Positions 31,052 through 40,052 are shown, counted from the stretch's first letter. The stretch is 64,000 nt of DNA from Nonomuraea indica (GCF_002850745.1 NZ_KZ559467.1:186001-250000), one strand, 5' to 3'. Notes: generated by a model not told the origin, from the letters alone. Program-made: numbers and translations.

Positions 31052-32380
31052 TCAGTAGTTTATGAGCAGCCTGTCCAGCACCCGCACCCCGAACTGCAGC
31101 GCGTCCACCGGCACCCGCTCGTCCACGCCGTGGAACATCGAGGCGAAGTCCATGTCGGCCGGCAGCCGCAGCGGCACGAACCCGAAGCCGCGCACCCCCA
31201 GGTCGGCGAAGAAGGTCTTGTTGTCGGTGCCGCCCGACATGCAGTACGGCACCGCCCGCGCGGCCGGGTCCTCGGCCTTGAGCGCCGCGATCATCGACTC
31301 GACCAGGGCGCCGTCGAACGTGGTCTCCAGCGCGATGTCGTGGTGCACGAACTCACGGCGCACCTTGGGCCCGATGAGCGTGTCGACGGTCTTGAAGAAG
31401 TCCTCCTCGTGACCGGGCAGGAAGCGGCCGTCGATCACGGCGGTCGCCTGGCCGGGGATGACGTTGGACTTGTAGCCGGCGCCGAGCTGGGTGGGGTTGG
31501 TGGTGTGGCTGAGCGTCGCGCCGACGAAGCGCACCAGGGGCCCGATCCGGTCGAGGATCGGCTGCGGGTCGTGCTCGTCGAACGGGATGCCGAAGGCGTC
31601 GGCGACCTCGGTGAGGAACTGCCGCACGGTCGGGGTGAGCGTGATCGGCCACGGGTGGGCGCCCACCCGGGCGACCGCCGTGGCCAGCTCGGTGACGGCG
31701 TTGTCGGAGTTGAGCATCGAGCCGTGCCCGGCCGTGCCGTCGGCGATCAGCTTCATCCAGGCCAGCCCCTTCTGGGCCGTCTCGATGAGGTAGAGCCGCA
31801 GCGACGGGTCCACCTCCAGCGAGTAGCCGCCCACCTCGCTGATCGCCTCGGTGACGCCCTCGAACAGCTCGGGGTGGTGCGCGGTGAGGTGCTTGGCGCC
31901 GTACACGCCGCCCGCCTCCTCGTCGGCCACCCAGGCGAAGACGAGGTCGCGACGGGGCCTGCGGCCCTCGCGGGTGAGCTGGCGCAGCACCGCCAGCATC
32001 ATGGCGTCCATGTCCTTCATGTCCACCGCGCCGCGGCCCCAGATGTAGCCGTCCCGCACCTCGCCGGCGAACGGGTCGACCGACCAGTCGGCGGCGTTGG
32101 CGGGCACCACGTCGAGGTGGCCGTGCACGAGCAGGGCGGGCAGCGACGGGTCGCTGCCCGCGACGCGGGTGATCACATTTCCCCGCCCCGGGGCGCTCTC
32201 GACGTAGGTGGCCTCGATGCCGACCTCGGCCAGCCTGGCCATCACGGCCTCGGCGGCGGCGCGCTCGCCGGGGCCGCTGCCGTCACCGTAGTTGCTGGAG
32301 TCGATGCGGATCAGCTCGGCGCACAGCTCGGCGACTTCGCTCTCGGCGGTGGTCGCGGCGGGAGTCTCGGCGGGAGTCAT
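31052..32380 (-). CDS. M20/M25/M40 family metallopeptidase (dipeptidase-like)
   Basis: This is a cytoplasmic di-zinc exopeptidase, 442 residues. Metal ligands and catalytic residues lie in LLVHGHLDVVPA (His and the activating Asp), WGRGAVDMKD (bridging Asp) and WVADEEAGG (catalytic and ligand Glu). The lid domain spans about 205-330, and a late His is expected in the SMFHGVDERVP segment. The ATG overlaps the Lrp stop (ATGA), so Lrp, this peptidase, PNP and the mutase form one transcript. The substrate is unknown; dipeptide or N-acyl amino acid cleavage is inferred. Confidence 0.92.
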   Translation of the reverse strand: MTPAETPAATTAESEVAELCAELIRIDSSNYGDGSGPGERAAAEAVMARLAEVGIEATYVESAPGRGNVITRVAGSDPSLPALLVHGHLDVVPANAADWSVDPFAGEVRDGYIWGRGAVDMKDMDAMMLAVLRQLTREGRRPRRDLVFAWVADEEAGGVYGAKHLTAHHPELFEGVTEAISEVGGYSLEVDPSLRLYLIETAQKGLAWMKLIADGTAGHGSMLNSDNAVTELATAVARVGAHPWPITLTPTVRQFLTEVADAFGIPFDEHDPQPILDRIGPLVRFVGATLSHTTNPTQLGAGYKSNVIPGQATAVIDGRFLPGHEEDFFKTVDTLIGPKVRREFVHHDIALETTFDGALVESMIAALKAEDPAARAVPYCMSGGTDNKTFFADLGVRGFGFVPLRLPADMDFASMFHGVDERVPVDALQFGVRVLDRLLINY

Positions 32381-33618
32381 GGTGTCCTTTCCAGGGTGCG
32401 GAGGCCGGACTTGCGGAGGTGGCCACGCTTGTGGGCGCGGGTGATGAGCGTGACGTCGATGTCGGTGACCTCGTCGTACAGGCCGACGACGCCCGTCAGG
32501 AAACGGTAGAGGGCCGCCTCGTGGGCCACCGCCACCTGGACGATCAGGGAGTGGGTGCCCGCCGTCGCGGCGCAGTAGCGGACGTGGGGGTGTGCCGACA
32601 GCGTACGGCCCACGTGGTCGAGCCCCTGCGGCCGGACCTTCAGCCAGAGCTGGGCCTCGGCCTCCAGGCCGAGCAGTGCGGGCTCCACCTCGGCCCGCGG
32701 CAGCAGCAGGCGCCGTTCGAGCAGGGAGGCGGCGCGCCTGCGTGCGGTCGGCAGCGAGATACCGAGGCGTTCGGCGATCGCGGTGAAGGCGATCCGGCCG
32801 TCGGCGACGAGCAGGTCGGCGATCTCCTGCTCCAGGGGCGACAGGCCCTCCTCGTCGGGCGGCACGCCGCCGGGCAGGTAGCCGTCGGGCGCGGACGGCG
32901 GGCTGCCGGACGCAGGGCCGCCTTCCGGCGCGGCGTCTTCCGGCGAGCCGTCGTGCGGGGCGGCGTGGGGGCCGGCCTGGGGACCGGCGTGGGGGTCCGC
33001 GTGGGGACCGGGGCGGGGACCAGCGTGGAGACCTGTGTGGGGGTCAACGTGAGGATCGGGGCGGGGACCAGCGTGGAGACCTGTGTGGGGGTCGACGTGA
33101 GGGCCGGTGCGGGGACCGGCCTGGGGGCCGTCGTGCGGGGCGGGGCGCAGCTCGGCGATCTCCCGCTCGTCGAGGTAGGGGGCGTGCCACTCGGCGACGG
33201 TGCGGAAGGTGTGCAGCACCACCTGGGTCCGCGTCTGCTGCACCCCGTCGATCGCGGCGACCTGTGCCGTCAGGATGTCGTGCAGCGCCTCCCGCGACGG
33301 CGACACCAGCTCGCAGCCGATGTCGGCCACGCCCGTCAGTGAGTAGACCGAGCGCGTGTCCGGCCGGCTCGCCAGCGCCTCGGCGACGGCCGCGGCCGTG
33401 CCGGGCCTGACCTGGACGTGCAGGTGGACCGGCCGGCCGTGCCCCGAGCGCAGGTCGTCGTAGATCGCGGTGACGCGGACGGCGCCGTCGGCGATGAGGC
33501 GCTGCAGCCGGCGCGCGACCGTGCGCTCGTGCTCGCCCACCGCCCGGGCGATCTCGCCCCACGCCGCGCGCGGGTTGACCTGGAGGGCGGAGACCAGCCG
33601 CCGGTCGAGAACGTCCAC
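32377..33618 (-). CDS. Tandem Lrp/AsnC regulator with His/Pro-rich repeat linker
   Basis: The 413-residue protein contains two complete Lrp modules. Module 1 starts at once (VDVLDRRLVSALQVNPRAAW) with its RAM-like domain to about residue 155. Module 2 begins near LSPLEQEIADLLVADGRIAF. Between them is a linker of about 90 residues rich in His, Pro, Gly and Asp (PHVDPHTGLHAGPRPD and variants). Two-module Lrp proteins without such a linker are about 330 residues. GTG 33618 is chosen because homology starts there and TACAAT (33646-33641) gives a -10 with a short leader. It heads the M20-PNP-mutase operon and likely regulates it and the divergent MFS gene in response to an amino acid. Confidence 0.87.
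   Translation of the reverse strand: MDVLDRRLVSALQVNPRAAWGEIARAVGEHERTVARRLQRLIADGAVRVTAIYDDLRSGHGRPVHLHVQVRPGTAAAVAEALASRPDTRSVYSLTGVADIGCELVSPSREALHDILTAQVAAIDGVQQTRTQVVLHTFRTVAEWHAPYLDEREIAELRPAPHDGPQAGPRTGPHVDPHTGLHAGPRPDPHVDPHTGLHAGPRPGPHADPHAGPQAGPHAAPHDGSPEDAAPEGGPASGSPPSAPDGYLPGGVPPDEEGLSPLEQEIADLLVADGRIAFTAIAERLGISLPTARRRAASLLERRLLLPRAEVEPALLGLEAEAQLWLKVRPQGLDHVGRTLSAHPHVRYCAATAGTHSLIVQVAVAHEAALYRFLTGVVGLYDEVTDIDVTLITRAHKRGHLRKSGLRTLERTP
33011..33107 (-). repeat. 48-bp in-frame duplication in the Lrp linker
   Basis: A 48-bp unit starting at 33013 is repeated from 33061 with very few changes. It encodes two copies of the 16-residue unit PHVDPHTGLHAGPRPD/G, flanked by shorter decayed copies. 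Confidence 0.82.
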
Positions 33619-33640
33619 TGAGAGCCGTTTCTGTGTCGGA

Positions 33641-33646
33641 ATTGTA
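33641..33646 (-). promoter_or_regulatory. Predicted -10 element of the Lrp operon
   Basis: TACAAT on the minus strand lies 23 nt upstream of the GTG start. I see no clear -35 at 16-18 bp, so an activator or autoregulation may be involved. The divergent MFS gene shares this 110-bp region. Confidence 0.4.
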
Positions 33647-33728
33647 AAGAGTTTGCCGGATGTTTGACTGGTTTGGTCGCTCGCTTGCAGAGTAGGCGAC
33701 TGAGCACCAGTAAGCAAAGGAGCCCCCC

Positions 33729-35030
33729 GTGGCGACCTCCCCCATCGCGCCGTCCCCTGTCGGCATCCCCCGCAGCCGTGTCCGCCAGCTGATGGCGGCC
33801 AGCGTCGGCAACCTGGTCGAGTGGTACGACTGGTATGCCTACAGCTTCCTCACCGTGTTCTTCGCCAAGCAGATCTTCCCCGCGACGGGCAGCGCCCTCG
33901 TGCCCCTGATCAGCTCGTTCGCCATCTTCGCGGTGGGCTTCTTCATGCGCCCGCTGGGCGGGCTGCTGGTGGGCGCGTTCGCCGACCGGTTCGGCCGCAA
34001 GGCCGCCATGACGTTCACCATCCTGCTGATGGGCGGCGGCTCGCTGCTGCTGGCCGTCACGCCGACGTACGCCGCCGCCGGGGTGCTGGCGCCGATCATC
34101 CTGACGCTGGCCCGGCTCATCCAGGGCCTGTCGGTCGGCGGCGAGTTCGCCGCCGCGACCACGTTCCTGGTGGAGTCGGCCCCGCCCGGCCGCCGCGGCC
34201 TGTTCTCGAGCTTCCAGTACGTCAGCACCACGCTCGGCCAGCTGCTCGCCTCCGGCCTGGCCGCCGTGCTGGCCGCGACGCTCGGCACGGCCGCCATGGA
34301 CGACTACGGCTGGCGCATCCCGTTCCTGGTGGGCGCGCTGCTCAGCCTGGTCGGCCTGTGGATCCGCAAGGGCGCCGAGGAGACCAGCACGGTCGCCGAG
34401 GACATCAGGCAGGGGCGCGCGGAGCGGCCGCGCATGTTCGAGTTCCTGGTCCACCACCCGTCCAAGGCCGCCATGATCGTCGGCATCACGGTGGCCGGCA
34501 CGGTCTCGTACTACACCTGGACGACCTTCCTGCCCACCTACGCGCAGCTCAGCGTGAAGTTCGACGCGTCGGAGTCGCTTACCATCGGCACCATCTCACT
34601 GGTGTTCTTCATGGTGCTGCAGCCGCTGCTCGGCATGCTGTCCGACAGGATCGGCCGCAGGCCCATGCTGATCACGTTCGGGGTGGCCTTCACGCTGCTG
34701 CCGGTGCCGTTGCTCGCCACCCTGTCGAACTCGTTCGCCAGCCTGCTGGTCGTCCAGTGCCTCGGGATGGTCTTCCTCGGCTGCTTCACCTCGGTCTCGG
34801 CCGCGGTCAACTCCGAGCTGTTCCCGACCCGGGTGCGGGCCGCGGGTGCCGGCTTCCCGTACTCGCTGACCGTCGCGATCTTCGGTGGCACCGCGCCGCT
34901 CATCGGCACGGCGCTGAAGGACGCCAAGATGATCCATCTGTTCCCGTGGTACGTCTCGGCGCTCGCGCTGGTCTCGACCCTGGTCTACGTCTTCGCGCTG
35001 AAGGAGACCAAGGACCAGCCGCTCGCCTGA
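33729..35030 (+). CDS. MFS metabolite:H+ symporter
   Basis: This is a 12-helix major facilitator of the metabolite:proton symporter group (ProP, KgtP, ShiA relatives), 433 residues. Helix 1 carries GNLVEWYDWYAYSFLTVFFA, the hallmark of the group. The loop GAFADRFGRKAAM follows helix 2, and RLIQGLSVGGEF lies in helix 4. The GTG start has AAAGGAG six bases upstream. It is divergent from the Lrp operon and may import an amino acid-like or organic-acid ligand sensed by Lrp. Confidence 0.9.
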   Translation: MATSPIAPSPVGIPRSRVRQLMAASVGNLVEWYDWYAYSFLTVFFAKQIFPATGSALVPLISSFAIFAVGFFMRPLGGLLVGAFADRFGRKAAMTFTILLMGGGSLLLAVTPTYAAAGVLAPIILTLARLIQGLSVGGEFAAATTFLVESAPPGRRGLFSSFQYVSTTLGQLLASGLAAVLAATLGTAAMDDYGWRIPFLVGALLSLVGLWIRKGAEETSTVAEDIRQGRAERPRMFEFLVHHPSKAAMIVGITVAGTVSYYTWTTFLPTYAQLSVKFDASESLTIGTISLVFFMVLQPLLGMLSDRIGRRPMLITFGVAFTLLPVPLLATLSNSFASLLVVQCLGMVFLGCFTSVSAAVNSELFPTRVRAAGAGFPYSLTVAIFGGTAPLIGTALKDAKMIHLFPWYVSALALVSTLVYVFALKETKDQPLA

Positions 35031-35037
35031 GCCCCGC

Positions 35038-35490
35038 TCAGCCGCCGAGCGACTTGCACGGGCGTCCCCGCAGGCTCTTGACGTAGTCGTCGGGGGCGCC
35101 CGCGCGCTCCGCCGCGTCGGCCAGGATGCCGAGGTAGCGGGCGGAGGGCAGGCCGCCCTCGTAACCGTCGAGCACGTAGAACCAGGCCACCTGCTCGCCG
35201 TCGAGCGTCTGCACGCGCAGCCGCACCTTGTGGTGGAGGCCGCGGGCGGCGCCCTCCCACTGGTCGAGCGACGCCTCGTCCCACTCGGGCACGTCGTAGA
35301 GAACGACGAAGACGTGCTCGTCGGGGTCTTCGACGATGGTGGCCAGGGCGCCTTCCCAGCCCAGGTCCTCACCGCCGAAGGTCAGGCGCCAGCCCTGCAA
35401 CCAGCCCACACCTCGCATCGGAGAGTGCGGGGCGCGCATGGCCATCTGCTCCGGGTCCATGTTGCTGCCGTAGGCGGCGTAAACAGGCAC
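35038..35490 (-). CDS. Gamma-glutamylcyclotransferase-like (GGCT) protein
   Basis: This is a 150-residue protein of the GGCT/AIG2 fold. The substrate loop is VYAAYGSNMDPEQM, and the catalytic Glu is expected in the EGALATIVE region. The fold continues with WFYVLDGYEGGLPSARYLGI. The usual activity is release of 5-oxoproline from gamma-glutamyl compounds, but this subfamily is uncharacterised. GTG 35490 (or TTG 35499) is the likely start; the frame extends to 35583 across the divergent lpdA start. It converges on the MFS gene with a 7-bp gap. Confidence 0.82.
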   Translation of the reverse strand: MPVYAAYGSNMDPEQMAMRAPHSPMRGVGWLQGWRLTFGGEDLGWEGALATIVEDPDEHVFVVLYDVPEWDEASLDQWEGAARGLHHKVRLRVQTLDGEQVAWFYVLDGYEGGLPSARYLGILADAAERAGAPDDYVKSLRGRPCKSLGG

Positions 35491-35554
35491 AGCAGCCAAG
35501 GGTAGCGCGCGGGCGGCCGCCCCGTTTCGCCGCCGGGCCGAGCCATGCGGAAGA

Positions 35555-36958
35555 ATGGTACGCGTGACAAGGATCGTGATCATCGGTGGCGGACCGGGCG
35601 GCTACGAGGCGGCGCTGGTGGCGGCGCAGTTGGGCGCGGAGGTCACGATGGTCGAGCAGGACGGCCCGGGCGGCGCCTGCGTGCTCACCGACTGCGTGCC
35701 GTCCAAGACGCTGATCGCGACCTCGGTCCGCAAGCAGGCCCTGCTCGACGCCCCGTCGCTGGGCATCAGCTACTCCGGCGGGCCCGACGGCGACATCGGC
35801 TCGGCCACGGTCGACCTGCCCCTGGTCAACAAGCGCGTCAAGGAGCTCGCCCAGGCCCAGTCGGCCGACATCGCGACCCGCGTCGCGGCCGAGGGCGTGG
35901 AGATCGTCAAGGCGCGCGGCCGGCTGGTCGACCCGCAGGTGGTCAAGGCGGGCGACCGGACGATCAGGGCCGACGTGGTGCTGGTGGCCACCGGCGCCAC
36001 CCCGCGCGTGCTGCCGGGCGCCGAGCCCGACGGCGAGCGCATCCTCACCTGGCGCCAGCTCTACGACCTGGAGGAGCTGCCCGAGCACCTGATCGTGGTC
36101 GGGTCCGGCGTGACCGGCGCCGAGTTCGCGGGCGCCTACCGCTCGCTCGGCTCGGAGGTGACGCTGGTCTCCAGCCGCGACCGCATGATGCCCAACGAGG
36201 ACGCCGACGGCGCCGAGGTGCTCGAAGAGGTCTACCGCCGCCGCGGCATGAACGTCATGGGCCGTTCGCGTGCCTCGTCGGTGAAGCGCACCGCGAGCGG
36301 CGTCGTGGTGACGCTGGAGAACGGCCGCACCGCCGAGGGCTCCCACGCGCTGATGACGGTCGGCATGGTGCCCAACACCGGCGGCATGGGCCTGGAGGAG
36401 GCCGGGGTCCAGCTCGACAAGTACGGCTTCGTCAAGGTCGACAAGGTCTCGCGCACCTCGGCGCCCGGCGTCTACGCCGCCGGCGACTGCACCGGCGTGC
36501 TCATGCTCGCCTCCGTCGCGGCCATGCAGGGCCGCATCGCGGTCTGGCACGCGCTCGGCGAGGCCGTCCAGCCGCTGCGGCTGGCCACGGTGGCCTCCAA
36601 CATCTTCACCGATCCCGAGATCGCCGCGGTGGGCGTGGCGCAGCGCGCGATCGAGTCCGGCGAGATCGAGGCCAACGTGGTCAAGCTGCCGCTGGCGACC
36701 AACGCCCGCGCCAAGATGTCCGGCTTCCACGACGGGTTCGTCAAGCTGTTCTGCCGGCCGCACACCGGCATCGTGCTCGGCGGCGTGGTGGTGGCGCCGC
36801 GCGCGTCGGAGCTGATCCTGGCGGTGTCGGTGGCGGTGCAGCAGCGCCTCACCGTGGACCAGCTCGCGCACACGTTCGCGGTCTACCCGTCGTTGTCCGG
36901 GTCGATCACCGAGGCCGCCCGCCGGCTCATGCAGCCCGAGGCCGCGCTCGGCATCTGA
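35555..36958 (+). CDS. lpdA: NAD(P)H-quinone dehydrogenase of the LpdA type (flavoprotein disulfide reductase family)
   Basis: This is a 467-residue FAD enzyme of the lipoamide dehydrogenase superfamily. FAD-binding IIGGGPGGYEAA and NAD-binding VVGSGVTGAEFAGAY are both intact. The cysteine pair ACVLTDCVPSK is present, but the C-terminal His-containing motif of true lipoamide dehydrogenases (HPT/S) is replaced by VYPSLSGS. Together with the actinomycete LpdA-like sequence this indicates quinone reduction and not a pyruvate dehydrogenase role. The start could also be the GTG at 35558 or 35564. It is probably monocistronic. Confidence 0.88.
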   Translation: MVRVTRIVIIGGGPGGYEAALVAAQLGAEVTMVEQDGPGGACVLTDCVPSKTLIATSVRKQALLDAPSLGISYSGGPDGDIGSATVDLPLVNKRVKELAQAQSADIATRVAAEGVEIVKARGRLVDPQVVKAGDRTIRADVVLVATGATPRVLPGAEPDGERILTWRQLYDLEELPEHLIVVGSGVTGAEFAGAYRSLGSEVTLVSSRDRMMPNEDADGAEVLEEVYRRRGMNVMGRSRASSVKRTASGVVVTLENGRTAEGSHALMTVGMVPNTGGMGLEEAGVQLDKYGFVKVDKVSRTSAPGVYAAGDCTGVLMLASVAAMQGRIAVWHALGEAVQPLRLATVASNIFTDPEIAAVGVAQRAIESGEIEANVVKLPLATNARAKMSGFHDGFVKLFCRPHTGIVLGGVVVAPRASELILAVSVAVQQRLTVDQLAHTFAVYPSLSGSITEAARRLMQPEAALGI

Positions 36959-36959
36959 G

Positions 36960-37616
36960 CACGGTCGAGCGCCGCACGGTCGAGCACCGTGCGGTGCGGA
37001 GGCAGGCCGAGCAGCCGGGCGTAGCCGTCGTCGGTGAGCCGGGTCGAGACGTACCACGCGCCCCGTGCCGGGTGATCGCGGGGGAGCCGTCGGGGTAGGC
37101 GGCCACGGCCTCGGCGCCGCGCAGCCGCACCAGCTCGCTCCAGACGGTCCCGGTGTCCCCGTTCGAGAGCGTCACCGGCGCCTCCAGCGGCCTGAACTCC
37201 TCCACGCCGACGCCGAGCAGGTCGCGCAGCGCTCCGGGGTGGCCGCTGGTGCGCACCCGCCCGTACGGGTCGGCCACGCCGCTGAGGTAGGAGACGACGG
37301 GCGTGCCGCCGCCCCTCGGCGTACCGGCGCAGGTTGGCCGCGTCGTCGTCGGGAGAGCGGGTAGAGGCTCGGCACGAGCCCAGCCGGTAGCCGGACAGGC
37401 CGTCGGACGGATGGGCGAGGTCGGCGGTGACGCCGTGGCGGTAGAGCACCCGGTGCGCCTGGCGGACGGCGTCGAGGTGGTCGAGCTCGGACGACGGCAG
37501 GCCGGGAGCCCGCAGGGCCCACCATGACTCGGCGTCCCACAGCACGGCCGCCTCCGCCCGGACGGGGCCGCCGGGCCGTGCCACGTCCTCGTGCCCCACC
37601 TCGCGGGGTCACTGCT
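36960..37616 (-). pseudogene. Decayed C-terminal part of a GH42 beta-galactosidase
   Basis: Segments typical of the GH42 trimerisation and C-terminal domains appear in order on the minus strand but in three frames. They are VLWDAESWWALRAPGLPSSE and GVTADLAHPSDGLSGYR (frame A), LVPSLYPLS (frame C), DDDAANLRRYAEG (frame A), GTPVVSYLSGVADPYGRV through GTVWSELVRLRGAEAV (frame B), and AWYVSTRLTDDGYARLLGL (frame A). At least four frameshifts are needed. The catalytic barrel is missing: a TGA stands directly before the first segment. This enzyme once belonged with the neighbouring GH31/GH3 locus. GH42 identity is from recalled family motifs. Confidence 0.8.
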
Positions 37617-37657
37617 CCGAGTCGCAGTCGCCGCCGTAGTTCGTCGCAGCCCTCCTA

Positions 37658-37711
37658 TTGGGATGGAGTCTCAACGAATTCGCCGTTGACGTTTGTTGGT
37701 ATGGAGACCAA
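37658..37711 (+). promoter_or_regulatory. Paired operator-like sites upstream of the GH31 operon
   Basis: Two similar elements, TTGGGATGGAGTCTCAA (37658-37674) and TTGGTATGGAGACCAA (37696-37711), are 38 bp apart. Each has TTGG and CAA ends around an ATGGAG core; the second is a perfect TTGGT-N6-ACCAA dyad. A TTGACG -35-like hexamer lies at 37686-37691. The nearby ROK or LacI protein could bind here. Binding is inferred. Confidence 0.5.
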
Positions 37712-37754
37712 ACTAATCCACGGAGTTGGCGCTTGCCCCACCAGAGGAGCCTTC

Positions 37755-40052
37755 ATGCCCTACCGTCCCCCGCTGGTCGCGCACGAGTACTTTGTCGCCG
37801 ACCCGCCCGAGCTGCCCGTGCGCGAACGGGGCGAGGGCGGCCTGTCGGCGCTGACCACCGCCGAGCTGGTCGCGGCAGGCGACACCGGGGTGATGCTCAA
37901 GGCGACGACCGGCACCGAGGAGACCCTCGTCGTCCAGGTCGGCGTGGCCGGCGAGGGGGTGATCCGGGTCCGGTTGAGCGAGGACGCCGACGCCCGGCCC
38001 CGCTCGGAACGGGCGATCCCGCTCGTCACCCCCGGCACGTACGCCGGAGCCCGGGTCGAGACCGAGCCCGGCGCGCCGATCGTCGTCGACGCCGGATCGC
38101 TGCGCGCCGAGATCAGCCTGTCGCCCTGGCACCTGCGGCTCACCGACGCCTCCGGCGCCACGCTGCTGGAGCAGGACCGCGGCCACACCGACATCAGCGG
38201 CCGGCTGCGCACGCTGCCGTTCGGCCGCTCGGCCGCCGGAGGGGTGCCGGTCGCGTACCACGAGAGCTTCGCCGCCCCGCCGGACGAGGCGTTCGCCGGC
38301 TTCGGCGAGTCGTTCGCGCCGCTGGACAAGCGCGGCCAACGGCCGGTCATGTGGAACTTCGACGCCTTCGGCGCCGAGTCGCAGCGGGCCTACAAGAACA
38401 TCCCCCTGTACGTGTCGAGCCGGGGCTACGGCGTGCTCGTGGACAGCGGCGCGCCGACGGAGTTCGACATGTGCCAGTCGACGCACAGCGTGGTCCAGAT
38501 CGTGGTGCCGGACGACGTGCTCGACTACTACGTGATCGCCGGGCCGACCCCGTCCGAGGTGCTGGACCGCTACGACGGCCTGACCAGCCGGCCGGAACTG
38601 CCGCCGAAGTGGGCGTTCGGCACCTGGATCTCCTCGGGATTCTTCGTGGACACCCAGGAGCGGGTGCTGGCCAGGGCGCGCACGATCAGGGAGAAGGGCA
38701 TCCCCTGCGACGTGCTGCACCTGGACTGCTACTGGCAGACCGAAGGCCACTGGTCCGACCTGCGCTGGGACCCCGACCGCTTCCCCGACCCCGACGCGAT
38801 GCTGGCCGAGCTGGACCGGATGGGGTTCAAGGTCTGCCTGTGGATGAACCCGTACGTCTCCCACCTCAGCCCGGCCTTCCGGGAGGCGGCCGAGGCCGGC
38901 TTCTTCCTGCGGACGCCCGGCGGCGAGCCGTACGTGGCCGACTGCTGGCACGGCTCCTACCCGCCCTGCGGGATCGTCGACCTCACCAACCCCGAGGCGG
39001 TGGCCTGGTTCAAGGACCTGCTCCGCCCGCTGCTCCGGCAGGGCGTGCAGACGTTCAAGACCGACTTCGCCGAGGGCGTGCCGCACGACGCCGTCGCCGC
39101 CAACGGCATGACCGGCACCGACCTGCACAACGTCTACACGCTGCTGTTCAACGACGCCGTCGCCGAGGTCACCCGCGAGGTCCACGGCCACGGCCTGGTC
39201 TGGGCGCGCTCGTCGTTCCTCGGCGGGCAGCGGCACAGCGCCCAGTGGGGCGGCGACACCTACACGAGCTACGCGGCCATGGGCAGCACGCTGCGCGGAG
39301 GGCTGGCGCACGGCCTGTCGGGCGTGCCGTTCTGGAGCCACGACGCCGGCGGCTTCACCGGCACGCCGACCGACGACCTGTACGTCCGGTGGACCCAGTT
39401 CGGCGCGCTGTCCCCGCTGCTGCGCCTGCACGGCACGACCAGCCGCGAGCCGTGGGAGTTCCCGGCCGTCGAGGAGCACGCGGTGGCGGCGCTGCGGCTG
39501 CGCTACCGCCTCATGCCGTACCTCTACTCGGCGGCGGTGGAGGCGGCGCGGACCGGCGCGCCGATGATGCGCGCGCTGTGCGTGGACTTCCCCGGCGACC
39601 CGGTGGCCTGGCAGGCCGACCTGGAGTACCTGCTCGGCCCCGACCTGCTGGTGGCCCCCATGACGGCACCGGAGGGGACGCGGCAGGTCTACCTGCCGGA
39701 CGGCGAGTGGGTGGACTACTGGACCGGCGAGGTGCTCGCCGGCTCCCGCTACGTCCGCGTCACCAAGCCGTTGGAGCAGATCCCGATCTTCGTCCGCCAC
39801 GGCGCCCTCATCCCGGTCGGCCTGCCGGGCGACACCGTGGGCACGCCGGACGCGATCACCCTTGTCGCCTTCGGGGCCGGCGACAGCCGCACACGGATCC
39901 ACGACACCGATGGCGACACCGCGGTCGTGGCCACCCGGGACGGGGACACGCTGCGCGTGACCGCCACCGGGCCGAAACGGATCGCCGCGGTCGAGTTCGC
40001 CCCGGTAGCGGGTGCGCCCGGCCGGGCCGTCATCAGTCAGGAGACATCATGA
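37755..40052 (+). CDS. GH31 alpha-xylosidase (YicI-like)
   Basis: The enzyme releases alpha-xylose from the non-reducing end of xylosylated oligosaccharides, in the cytoplasm. The 765-residue length and order of domains (N-terminal beta-sandwich, barrel, two C-terminal sheets) fit YicI-type GH31. The nucleophile is the Asp in FKTDFAEG and the acid/base the Asp in WGGDTYTSY; LHLDCYWQTEGHW lines subsite -1. ATG 37755 has GAGGAG upstream. It leads an operon with a sugar-binding protein, two permeases and a secreted GH3, and overlaps the next gene by 4 nt. Alpha-glucosidase activity is less likely but possible. Confidence 0.9.
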   Translation: MPYRPPLVAHEYFVADPPELPVRERGEGGLSALTTAELVAAGDTGVMLKATTGTEETLVVQVGVAGEGVIRVRLSEDADARPRSERAIPLVTPGTYAGARVETEPGAPIVVDAGSLRAEISLSPWHLRLTDASGATLLEQDRGHTDISGRLRTLPFGRSAAGGVPVAYHESFAAPPDEAFAGFGESFAPLDKRGQRPVMWNFDAFGAESQRAYKNIPLYVSSRGYGVLVDSGAPTEFDMCQSTHSVVQIVVPDDVLDYYVIAGPTPSEVLDRYDGLTSRPELPPKWAFGTWISSGFFVDTQERVLARARTIREKGIPCDVLHLDCYWQTEGHWSDLRWDPDRFPDPDAMLAELDRMGFKVCLWMNPYVSHLSPAFREAAEAGFFLRTPGGEPYVADCWHGSYPPCGIVDLTNPEAVAWFKDLLRPLLRQGVQTFKTDFAEGVPHDAVAANGMTGTDLHNVYTLLFNDAVAEVTREVHGHGLVWARSSFLGGQRHSAQWGGDTYTSYAAMGSTLRGGLAHGLSGVPFWSHDAGGFTGTPTDDLYVRWTQFGALSPLLRLHGTTSREPWEFPAVEEHAVAALRLRYRLMPYLYSAAVEAARTGAPMMRALCVDFPGDPVAWQADLEYLLGPDLLVAPMTAPEGTRQVYLPDGEWVDYWTGEVLAGSRYVRVTKPLEQIPIFVRHGALIPVGLPGDTVGTPDAITLVAFGAGDSRTRIHDTDGDTAVVATRDGDTLRVTATGPKRIAAVEFAPVAGAPGRAVISQETS

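Noticed and set aside
35491..35583. Extended N-terminus of the GGCT-like protein
   Set aside because: The extra 31 codons cross the divergent lpdA start and have no homology. The fold begins at VYAAYGSN, just after GTG 35490.
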